Positions 11,601 to 22,400 of a DNA stretch of 64,000 nucleotides are shown piece after piece (the first letter of the stretch is position 1; every line of letters starts with the position of its first letter). The notes under the pieces were generated by a model that was given only the letters and a program-made list of their open reading frames with translations, had not been told where the DNA came from and made no database searches. Both the position numbers and the translations under genes were made by a program. The stretch is from Echinococcus granulosus. Lineage: Eukaryota > Platyhelminthes > Cestoda > Cyclophyllidea > Taeniidae. The stretch covers positions 124,001-188,000 of the forward strand of contig NW_020170415.1 in NCBI RefSeq assembly GCF_000524195.1. The letters are read 5' to 3'.

Positions 11601-14600
11601 GAAGCACCACGCCCATTCGCAGCATTGCCTACAACTTCATGTACTTCCGTCCCTCCCTCTCAGCCCTCACGCAAATTTTCCAGTTTGTCATCGCCTTCGA
11701 CGCCTCCGCGTGGTTGCTCATCTTCCTTGCCACGGTCAGCATTGGTGTGGCCCTTGCCCTCATTCACAAAATCAGCCCCAACACTCACGGCTTCAGTATC
11801 CATCCCGCTATTATCTTCGTTTTTGGTTATCTATTTCAGGTAAGCAATCACCCCTCTGTCCATATTGGAGATATACAGCAGCACCTAATTTACCAAGGAA
11901 AAAGTTAAAAGGTGTAGGAACTCGGCAGTAGCTTCGTCAAATCGCGGAATGCTACGAAGAAACGTTTAGCGGTACAGACAGTTAAAACAAATGAGTATCC
12001 ACAATACAACTTCCATTGAGTTTTGAGGATCACCTACCACGCTTCCTTGTGATCACTGTACTGCTTCAGTGATCACTACCGATCTCTAAGTTATGGTAAA
12101 TCAGCTGAGACAGAAACAAGATCTGATAATGGGAGCACATTCGCCACTCCACCACATAGCGAGATATACCTCCAATTCTTCTTTTCATGGTGCAGCAAAT
12201 TTAATGCCACCCGGCTGCTTATCTTGATTGCTCTCATGTCCCAGCAACACAAGACAATACTATCCAATTACCTCGTTATTACATCAAAAACAAGTATTTG
12301 GTCCATGATTGATATGGAATTATTCAATTCCTGTTTCAGTGCTTTGCGGTCCCCTTTGCAGAAGGAGAGCCTAAAGGTTGAGACGCTGGACAACAGAAGT
12401 CTACCTTAGAATTGTTGGGCGTTATTTATACACAGTCAGCTTTGAGGACCGCGTCTTCATAAAATGTGAGCATAATGCAATGCGAGTGATGCCATTCAAT
12501 GCGCCATCGAATTAATTGCATGAAATAAATGCTAGGAGGACCGTGCGCTGGCGACATGGAGGCTTATCGGCAAGGCACTACCAACAACTACGCAAACGCA
12601 TATACGACTGGAAATTAACATTGTTTTGTCGTCAAACAAATGATTTAGCTTACTAGGTGTTAGGTAGAGGTAAAACCTAAGTGGTGCGCCAAGACCAATA
12701 ACCAAGGCATCGTCCAACGAGTTGTGTATGTGTGTGTATCTGTGTGACTGCAGGGAGTGCGAACACGGCCACCAAGTCAGACGTCGAGTCAGATCCTCAT
12801 CGTAGTGTGGTGGTTCTTTTGCCTCATTCTCGTCATTGCATTCTGCGCCAACTACGCCGCCTACCGTTCCTTCACGGCACTGAAGACCCTCCCCACCACC
12901 ATCTTCACCCTCCTTCATCAGGAGTACTACAAGTGCGTCTACTTGGCCACTGCTTCCACGACCTTAAATTAAAGAAGCCTTAATGTCCTAACACCTGTTC
13001 AATTTATGCTCGACTTCGATTAATTCAAGTCTGACCTTCTGCTAGAACCAGCCACTTTGTAGATTGAAACAGTCGCCTGGCAATCACAATGCTTTTGCCT
13101 ACTTTCCTCTTTCTATAGCCTGTGTATTCAACAATAACGCAAATGTTTCTTCCTGCCACTTTTAAGAGGAATATCAAGTCGTTAATTTGGAAGTGCAGTT
13201 CTTTTGCAGTGGATTTACTAACTCAAAGTGAAATACGGTGTTCAACTAATCCCTTTAGACACATTGAGGTGAAAATATGTGGAAGTACCTCTGTTGTAAA
13301 TGTATAGATGAATTGGGGAACCAGTAAGAGGAAATGCAGGATGGATCTCACACCAATGTCGTGGAGGTGGAATTGCAAAAGAAGGAAAAGGCCGATACAG
13401 TCGAAACAGACTTCAGTCTGCGGAATGAAAAGCTACAATAGCGCTTGATGCAGGCGGTATGATCGGGTTAGTAGGGCACGTGGGTCCATCAATATGCATC
13501 GGTGTTTTGCTATTGCCAACTTATTAGGAGTGAAATAACTTCTTTAATAGAAGCTTGCCATCCAACAGCAAAAATCCATCGAAAATTTATTCATAGATAA
13601 AGTTGTACCGTGATTTTAATTTAACATAAACTCCCCTCCTCCCCCTCTTCCCCATCAGATAGTTTGACCCGTGAATAAAAAAACCACGACATCACAAGTA
13701 AAGGGTTAACAATCACGTGTACTACCTTTTGTGTTGGGATACTTCAATATCCAAAGTGACTACCTGTCAAATATTCCCTTGGATCATGATTAAATGCAGG
13801 GCGAGCAATAAGGCATTCCTGACTTACTGTTACACATCTACTGTGCCAAACGCTTCCACCTCTTTCAAGCATCAAAGGATGTCTGTCGATTCTTCCAGAT
13901 ATGCCTACATCAATGGATCAAATATGGAATCGATGATGCGCGTACCTCTAGACCCGACAATTCATGCCCTTTACACAGAAATCAACACGAAATTCAGGGA
14001 TATGATACCGCCTAATCGAAGTGCCGGTATTGACGAAGTCATAAAGGTACTTTAATCCTCTTTTTGCAGTCTTCAAATCAAGCAATTAATCGCTTTGAGG
14101 TAGAACATTAATTTGAGTTGAATTGATGATCACCGATTGGAAATGCACAACTTCATTTCCACTTTGACCAGTGTCAGTGAGTCTGCTTTCACATGACTGC
14201 CTAGNNNNNNNNNNNNNNNNNNNNNNNNNNNNNNNNNNNNNNNNNNNNNNNNNNNNNNNNNNNNNNNNNNNNNNNNNNNNNNNNNNNNNNNNNNNNNNNN
14301 NNNNTGAGCAAGATTTCAAGAATTCACCCCGCACGATGTCACTACGGATTACCCTCACGGCAGTAGTCGAAGCCAATGCTATGTGGACCAATCGTAAGGC
14401 AGGGTCACTTGAAGCCCTCTTTTGGTTGGTTTAGCAAGTACCTGCAGTATCATCAATTACATGAACTAAAAGACTTTCTATCTGCCCAAGATTTTCATAA
14501 CTCTGACGAACCCAATTACTTTCGCATACAAGATTTTTTAAAAAGGCGGTAAGAAGGCAGAGGACTAGTTGGGTAATCTTAACAAAGCATGTCAATCCAT

Positions 14601-15606
14601 GTTAAGAAAGATAATTCACTCGGTTGATTTGCTATGACGGAATCTTTTTCGTTTTCAAAGACTGGCTGTCACAAATAACAAAATGATGTTAAAATGCAAT
14701 AGGGCAAGGCAATGCTTTGACACTTGGGCAGTTAGACTCGGGCTAAATTGATGATCAAGCGAACTTATTTTCTTTCGCAATCTACCATGCTATGGGTGGG
14801 ACCTTGCAGTAAAGCCTATTTTGAGACTTTAAATTAGCATTATGGTACATCTCATTTGTGATCTAAAGCACGTCGACGACTAGTCGGATCGGTGGTAGTA
14901 ACTGAGTGCCAAAGTAGCTAGTCGAATGCCACCTCTACACGTTCAAATAAATGTAATTGTAAATACTAGGCTCTTGGACGAAAGTTCGATAAGTTCTGAA
15001 GTTAACGTTTCAATGCTATTTTTCAAACTCAATTTGCAGAGATCATGAGGAGCTACTAGCTAGCCTGCCCAAGTATTGCGGAGCAACAATTAACGACCAG
15101 GCAATCGAGGCGATGCGAATTCCCATTGTCCACTGGTCGGACTACTCTATTGAATTTGCTGCAGCTTTAGGGATCTTTATCATCAGCCTCATTGGCCTTC
15201 TCATCGTCTTGATTACGATGATTGCCGAATTCCTCCTTGGTATCTACAAGAAGGTAACTTCTACAATGCTTTTCATTTGCACAAACAAAAGAAGGCGCCA
15301 TGACTGAGCTCTAGAAAACCATGCCAATTGAGGTAAAGCAAATTGTCATTTTCAATCCTAAGGAAAAGAGGCCCACTAGAAGTTTCTAATAATGCATTCT
15401 ATAGAAAATGTTCAACCATATATCTTCTAGAGAATCCCCTTTTTTGTAACCATTGCGGGGGCAGCCAACTAGAGTGCAATCTGATCAGGAGACCTGGAGT
15501 GGAAAAGATACTCACGCTTTATTTTGCTCTCACTTTAAACACAACCTTTCATTTTAGGCGCCTGAACAAGGCCACTGAAGAGGAGTCATGGAATGCGGAC
15601 ACCTGA
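5632..15606 (+). CDS. Divergent ionotropic glutamate receptor, tandem copy A (16 exons; exon 13 damaged)
   Basis: Exons: 5632-5710, 7188-7343, 7541-7774, 8028-8051, 8092-8258, 8305-8358, 8712-8906, 10420-10533, 10705-10833, 11286-11474, 11543-11839, 12754 to ~12966, ~13829-14046, 14373-14548, 15040-15253, 15558-15606. Exon 1 encodes a signal peptide. Exons 1-9 (~384 residues) give an amino-terminal domain; exon 10 starts the ligand-binding lobe (VPPVITEE, NGAVTLRGAEIVLAKELL). Exon 11 holds GPFSETWDR, where Arg (~462) sits like the carboxylate-binding Arg of PLTITxxR receptors, then M1 (~503-522) and the pore loop FVFGYLFQ. Exon 12 holds M3 with AFCANYAAY; exon 15 holds M4. Exon lengths match copy B through exon 11. 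Oddities: at exon 13 the copy B acceptor AG is CC, TGG is TGA, and two indels shift the frame. The exon 12 donor and last-exon phase are unresolved. Family is sure; functionality of copy A is doubtful. Confidence 0.88.
5974..6690 (+). repeat. Intronic duplicated segment, copy 1 (iGluR A intron 1)
   Basis: This segment recurs at ~9378-10110 in intron 7 of the same gene. From about 5999 to 6494 the two copies run at a constant offset of 3406 nt with almost no mismatches; after that similarity drops. Its frames contain cysteine-rich stretches (SNWPGVQCEECANSSNSQTC in one, CPKREDCCAHCLNAHSQ in another) that look like pieces of an EGF-like or other disulfide-rich extracellular protein, but no frame stays open across it. 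It is best read as a duplicated gene fragment or non-autonomous repeat. Confidence 0.7.
8028..8051 (+). other. 24-nt micro-exon 4 of iGluR A with a 40-nt intron after it
   Basis: The acceptor ACGCAG precedes 24 nt reading EGEISPFA in frame. Donor GTAGGT opens an intron (8052-8091) of only 40 nt ending CGTAG. Copy B has the same arrangement: 24 nt (EGGIHPFF) and a 38-nt intron. Reading through either intron meets a stop or loses the shared frame; splicing restores it in both. Confidence 0.75.
9378..10110 (+). repeat. Intronic duplicated segment, copy 2 (iGluR A intron 7)
   Basis: Second copy of the 5974-6690 segment, same orientation. About 9405-9900 is nearly identical to copy 1 without indels; the rest is clearly diverged. 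Neither copy appears in the paralogous introns of copy B, so insertion or duplication followed the iGluR tandem duplication. Confidence 0.7.
12657..12753 (+). promoter_or_regulatory. Conserved intronic block before the M3 exon, copy A
   Basis: About 95 nt directly upstream of exon 12 align almost base for base with 23240-23339 in copy B (AACCTAAGT, AACCAAGGCATCGTCCA, a GT-rich run, then TGTGTGACTGCAG). Apart from exon 13's downstream flank, introns of the pair show little alignable sequence. The acceptor follows a GT-rich run instead of a normal pyrimidine tract. It may be a splicing element or the edge of a gene-conversion tract. Confidence 0.55.
14205..14304. other. Assembly gap (100 N) in iGluR A intron 13
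   Basis: Exactly 100 unknown bases, a conventional placeholder length, so true size is unknown. It lies between exon 13 and exon 14. A matching 100-N gap lies in the same intron of copy B. Confidence 0.99.
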
Positions 15607-16380
15607 CTTTGCCAGCGTCATCTTCCCCACCGTCAACACTACCCATAATCTCTCCCAAAAGTGCATTTTCTTGTAATCCTAGCAGTCTTTTCAAATCCCG
15701 TATCTGTATCTATTTTTGAAACTCTGTGATTGATCGGTAGTGTGGAGATGCTCGCAAAATTGATTCTCCGCATATTCATCTTTCAAAATCTTGTTCTAAC
15801 TTTTGTTTCCTTCCCTAATGACAAGGTCTACAATTCTCGCGTTTGTAATTGGTTAATATTATTGAACGGAATTTTCTTTATAAAGATTTAGGCTCATCAT
15901 TTTTGAATTTGCGTGAACCCTGATATCCTCTTCGGCTGCCTTCTGGATCTCTCATCAAAAAGGCTAGCTTAAGTCACTTTGTCCTTTGAAAAAAAACGTG
16001 TAAAATGAATTAAACTAACGGTTAATTTCGACGTATTGCACCACAAACCACTACTTCGTCTGGCATATTAATACGCCTGCTCATACGTAACTCCCAGACC
16101 TTCTAGCCGAACAGGAATTTCAGTTGACGTCGTGAAACTGCCAAAATATCATTTAGAATGTTTCGTAGATTACGCAATATTGCACTCACTTTTAGCCCTA
16201 GTTTATGCGCTTTTTTTCCGTGTATAGTGTCGGTGGTCTATGCATACCTGAAAGCTGCTCACTGACATCAGTTTTGCATAAAGTTGTCAAGCGTCTCTTC
16301 TGGCTTGAAGACAGTTGAGTGTGTGAATGGATGCACGCATATTTGCTTGTGCGTATGGAAAAACCCTTGAAAGGTGGCAT
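15607..16380. other. Intergenic spacer between the two iGluR copies
   Basis: About 0.8 kb holding the 3' UTR of copy A and the upstream region of copy B. No additional gene or recognisable repeat is seen. Confidence 0.6.
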
Positions 16381-16496
16381 ACACCAATCATAATGATGCG
16401 CGAATGTGCGGGTTTGGACGTAGGCGCTAAAAGCACGGTAATGATAAGCGAGTAACTCATATGAGCGCTGCTGGGAGGTGTTGACAGGTGAAAAAA
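16381..16496 (+). promoter_or_regulatory. Proximal promoter/5' UTR of iGluR copy B, conserved with copy A
   Basis: It contains CACCAATCATAATG followed by GGGTTTGGACGTAGGCGCTA, the counterparts of boxes upstream of copy A. The ATG at 16497 follows an A-run. Function is inferred only from retention between the duplicates. Confidence 0.4.
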
Positions 16497-19400
16497 ATGC
16501 GTCTCCTCAGGATCAACATCCTTCTTATCTCTGCCATCTTGGCCCTGCACAGTTCAGCCCAATTAATTGCACAGTCGATACGTAAGTGACAAACTCGACT
16601 GAAGTCCCAATTTAATTGGTATTGTGCAAGACTCGAATTGGATAAAAATAGGCACAAAAATTTCCTGTTTTCATTATAACAGTTTTATTTTGTTGAATTT
16701 TAACAGACTTCAAAATTCCAGCTCTGCTGTACCAGAGGTCAAAATTTAGTCCTATTGGATTCTTGACTGAAGTCGCTTGGCATGGCAATAAAAATTGTAG
16801 CACATTGACAACCGGCGACACTTTCATAACCACCACAAGCACCTCGTGATTAATTCTGAGCATAAACACGTGATTTTGTGCACACACCAACTCATTGCTT
16901 AAACATTTTCGAGTGGAGTTAACTAGGTACGAAGAATTCGAGATGTCAAATGGAATTAAACCATTTTCTGGCCTTAGTGTTCACGGACCCGCGACTGGAC
17001 CCTAAAAGATGCTCTATTTTATTTGCATCAATTCTCCAGAGAAAGGAATTTGCCAATCTTTCAACCTTTACGATCGCACCACTTTTTCTCAATGAGTTGA
17101 AGTTTCCAGCTTCGGTGGTTGACTTAGAAAATCGTAAGAACCTTTGTTTAACAATAACTTTTGCAAATACATATGAGATTTGAATATGGCTAAGGAGAAC
17201 TTCTAAAAAAAGTAATGTGTGTCCTTGTTCCTATTTTGTTCTACCCCTTCGGTTGAGGCTACCTTTCCTACCCCTCGACCCGCATTTGAATCCTCCTTCT
17301 CGCTGACATCTTTCTAGGCTTGGAGTGTTCTGTAACTTTGGATCTGTACACTAATAATTGGTAATGTTTTTTGATTATAGAGTTGCAACTTATAAAAAAT
17401 GTGAATATTTTTGTGGAAATTGGACCCGATTACTTCTATGGGCCTGCATTCTTTCCGCCGGAGTGGAAGACAGGCATGAACAATGTAAATAGATCCCGTA
17501 TTGTGGGTTTCGATTTGACTTTTGATGTTCAAAATGAAGTGATCAAATCAGCTTTTAACCATCTAACTTCCGACATCGGAGTAGTTAAACTGGCCTATTT
17601 CTTCGACTACGCGGGTTCGTTCATTATTTCGCACCCTATAATGTCTTAATAAAAGTTCATCATATTTTAACGTACCGTGTACTTTGTTTGGTCCAGTTTT
17701 TTTTGCAAGACGAGGTTTTTCGTGTAGCGCAGAATGATGGAAATTCTGAGAGCGAGAATTTGAGCAAATTTTTCCTCGGTATTTCTTCCGTCTGTGGAAC
17801 ACTAATTTTAATTGATTTACAGGATTAAATTGCATGCAGGATGAGCCAAATTAACTGCATGTTTCTTTTGTTTAGAGGGCGGGATTCATCCCTTTTTCCG
17901 TAAGTTATGCATTGCGTTTCGATTGAGAATGCTTTAGATATTGAGACCTTCCAATTCCTTGAGCAAAAAGTGGGCCAATTCCTCTTGTATCAATTAAGAG
18001 ACTTTGCCAGCGTCGAGGATGCTCTCAGCAAAATTCTTGTCGACGGCGCCAACGTTATCGTCCTAAATGTAGGCCAGCAAGCCGCTCTGAAACTTCTAGA
18101 GAAGGTATGCGCTACCGACACCACCTGAGGTTACTAATGACGCCCTCTAGGCACAAGAAAAGAATATCCTACAGCAGCCCTTCTATTGGCTTGTCTTTAA
18201 TGCTGTGAGTTTATATTACTTGAGAATCGTGTCAACAACGAATGAGTGATTTATCAAGTGTAGATGCGCATTGTGGTGAATGCAGTCCTATGCACCTAGG
18301 ATTAGTTGTAGCATGAAGATTGGATGGAATATTTTGTGAGGTACTAAAATGACACTTACAATTTCCTATTTAAAGTAAAAAAGAGGCGTAACTAGTGTGA
18401 AGTATCATTTTTTTGAGATATTTAAAGCGTTAACAAATGCTTTGTTATTTCGAGCTCTACTTTGTTGGAGGCGTAGCTGTCATTATGCATTGCTTGTATT
18501 TAATGTTATTTTATTTACGCAATGTTTAAGGGTATATTCATACTGACGGTACCAAAGAGATTAATAACTACTTCTGAAAAATAAAAATCCTTTACGAAAC
18601 AGGGTGTTACTTTATCGGGGGTGGAGTTATGCGTTGGCAACGCGAACTTTTTCGCAGTCGAATTTTCTACAAATGGCAGGTTTACTGAATTTCCAGAACT
18701 GAGTGCCATTCCAAAACCCATAACACCGAAAGATCTGATTTTTCGGGACACGGCTGTTGTGGGACTTCAGAGACTCGCTAGACTTCTCAGTAAAACAGTA
18801 AGTCAACTTTTGAGCGTGGAATTTTTTATTCTAGCTGTAATTTGTGAATAGGTCCTGTAGAACCATGATTTACTTTTGTATTTTTGAGCTGCTGTGCCTA
18901 TGAGACAATTTAATCACAGTAGCAGCAACAGGCCATAATTAAAGTGGGGAGTGAAGATGCCTAGTTTTTAATGTCATTTTCTTCACGCAAAGTATTTAGT
19001 AGAATATTCTGTAACAGGAAAACCTCATTTTAGGTGCCAAATGACATAACTCTCATCACGAGCACGCGGGATGGTATGGAAAACACTGTCATCCAACAAA
19101 AATGGAAATTTTACTCGTATGTGGACACGAACTTTGACTCGAGGAGTGTAAGCTAACTTGACTCTAGCTGGCTTGCCAAGTCTCGTTTAGTTTACTTGGA
19201 AACTTACGAAAGAAATGGCAAAATACATCATATAGTTTGGTTTCAATCCGCTATCCCTTCAGTTAGTTGGTATGGGCTAGCGGCTTCCAATCTGATTAGT
19301 ATAAGCGCTTATATTTGTCGCCTCTTTTGATTTTTTGGTCAATTCTAAAAATAATTAAAAGGTTTTCACTGACTTGTGTTTACTTCTACCTCTTTTCAGG

Positions 19401-22400
19401 CCTACGAAGTAACCGTACTAACCAACGGATCAATTGTAGCGAGCTTCCAAGCACTGAAGCAACCTCCATCGGGTGAACTTTTGCTTAATCGAATGCGGTC
19501 GAAGCCTTTTCGTCTTGGTACCATCAAGGTAAGAATTATGTACCGAAATACGCAGTGACAAGCGCATAGAACATATCAACGATTCATCCTGTGTATATTT
19601 TTATCTGCTTTTCAATCATGTTTACCGGATGAGCTCCTGGGAGCCGTCGAATATGCCATTTCCGACCTCGGCTTGTATATTCTGTACTACATTAAAAAAC
19701 ATGCAGCAGAGTGCTCATCGAAATGACACAAATAACGGCTTTATTATCATAATCGAGTCAAAGTGGAATTGCGCAATGCTTGCATGGCCGAGAGAATAGA
19801 TGGTCTGAAGAAATGATGCGTACATCAAGAAGTATATTGAAGTATCCAGATTGACCTCATACCACACTGAGGGGGTCAAGCATTCATAATTGTCGTTTCT
19901 GGTCAAAAACAGTTAGGAGAGCGAAATTGGTCTAGGTCATTTGCAAAACATTTCATTTGCCTCTTCAATTCATTTATCTAGTATAACTCAGGCTTTTTAG
20001 GATCCAAATCCGCCAACATTCTATTGAAATGCTTGAGACATACGTCAAGGTCGGCTTAATTTAGCCGTGAATTCACCTAATCAGCGTGTTCGGTTGAGTA
20101 GAGAATTTTGAGTAAACCAGTTATTTATCATGAAACAGACTGTGAACAAACGTTTGTGCCTCATTAGCATTTACTACTCACCGTGCGAAAGTGCTCATTC
20201 ACGGTACTTTAGTGATACGTGACTTACCTGAACACGAAAGAAGACCTAATACTGGGGCGGAATATATATTGCCGACGTGCAGTAGGGTCGGGGATTACTC
20301 GCATGGCTCGAAAATCATGTTGCCTAGCGAAAGTACAATAGCAAATTTCGAAGTGTCTGCGTGATCAAAACCGAGTTAACCAAACAATCGAAGCATTACA
20401 TAGCCTCTCTCCCTTTTTAAGCGCCGTCCGCGGCGCTCCTCTTAGTCAATCTCCTGCGCAAATCATCACGTATTCGGCCTAAAAGTAGAGGTATTTAATA
20501 AAAGACGAGGTTTAAAACAGTACTTAAAAATAAAGTTCCCGTCTGTCCCTCCTTGCTACTTTATTTTCACTTTAGTGCTGCCCATTCATATCTATCGGGG
20601 TTCAATTCAGCTAGTGGAGAGGTGAGAGAAGGGTATCGCGTGTTTACTTCATTGACATCTCCATTCAGATGCCTTACACAGATGGTTCATGGTCACGGCT
20701 AGTGTCGCATCAGTTGTTAATAGCATTTTTATAGAAAAAGAGACTGGGGTAGTCGCCGTAGGTTGACATCATTTTCGACTCTTTTGTCGAGAGTCGTCAC
20801 AGGTTTTCTAATCGGCAGCCTATGCCCCTCTTCCGTCACGTTAATATTCAATATTCAGCGACAGAAGTCAGGGTATTTGTCCTTTATGATCGAGTTTGCT
20901 TTCCGCTGCCACCAGTGTACCGACCCGAGGCTGCCTTGAAGACGAAAGATGTGATACTTGGGCAGAGGATGTATTTTCGGTGAACCAAAGGGGCGGATGG
21001 GGGTCACTGGCATGTTGTGGAGGCCATGTCGCCAGCGGAAGTTCAAAGGTGGCGTTTTAATTACCCACGAATTGCGATACTATAGATTTGCTGCAAATGC
21101 TCTCACTTATGCGTCCACTATGACCATTACAATTGAGAGCTCTTGTCATGCGTCATCAGCTCTTTCGACTTTGTCTAAGATTGCTCGCTTTGACGTTTTT
21201 GATAGCGTGAAGCCTATAATACGAAATGTAAATATTGTCCCGTCATATACCTTATGGGTGGCAGGCGTATCGTGCACATGCAATCTCTTCGGTCGACAAT
21301 GGTGCTCGTAAACCTGTCAATTGAAGGAGATCGAATTACTAAAAGATCCAATGTCCTCGTGTAGGCAAATCGAGGTGGAACTTTTTTAAGTAGCCCTTTA
21401 ATGATGGGTTGGATTTCTCCAATTTTCCAAGCAAATTATTTTATTGGATATGACTAACATATAGAATAAGATCTTCAAATATATGCTAAAACAATCTATG
21501 GACAAATTGATGAAGGGTTGATAAACGTACCAGTGGAATGCCTTTTAGGTCCCACCAGTGATAACAGAGGAGACCGACAAGAACGGAGCTGTGACTGTAA
21601 GTGGACCCGAGATCGTCTTAGCAAAGGCACTCCTGAACCGCTTGAATGTGTCCTACAATATCACTTTATTCGATTTGGGTGTTGGCGAGGAGGTGGACGG
21701 ACGGTGGACCGGCATCTTCGGGCTTCTGGAGGAGTGGGTAAAATTGAACCTTCAAACAATTTTTTGGAGAACGAAAACACCTGGTCTTCACATTTCTAGC
21801 AACTTTGAATGTTTTCAATCTTATTGCTGCAGAGTAAAAAAAAATTATTTGTTTTTAGGACATAGACCTCCTCGTTGGTCCGTTCTCGGAGACGTGGGAT
21901 CGATCGAAAAGTTTCCTCAGCACTAGCCCCATTCGCAGCATCACCTACAACTACATGTACCTCCGACCCTCGCTCAAGGCCTCCCTCCAGATCTTCCAGT
22001 TCGTCGTCGCCTTCGACGGTTACACATGGCTCCTCATCTTCATCACCGCTGCACTCTTTGCTGGGGCCCTCACCCTACTCCACAAAATCAGTCCAAACAC
22101 TCTCAGCTACACCATCCACCCTTCCATGCTCTTCGTTTTCGGCTACCTTTTTCAGGTATACTCTCCATCCTTGAATGTGGATATTGTAGAGCCTGAGTTA
22201 TCTCTCAGTACTTGTTGAATTGTGCAAGCAAATTTATTATCAACGCATGAAATCTTACTGAGACTGGTAGACTAGTGGGCGCGAACGAAACTGAATGCGT
22301 GGTGGCAGACTGAAAAATATACGTAGTAGCAAGCACATTTAAAGTAAAAATGATTTCTCTAAGATATTACTCCTTATTTCATATGTGGTGTCACATCTCA

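Noticed and set aside
13333..13441. Open stretch DGSHTNVVEVELQKKEK after a GCAG in iGluR A, as an extra exon
   Set aside because: It ends in a stop between M3 and M4 exons and has no counterpart in copy B.
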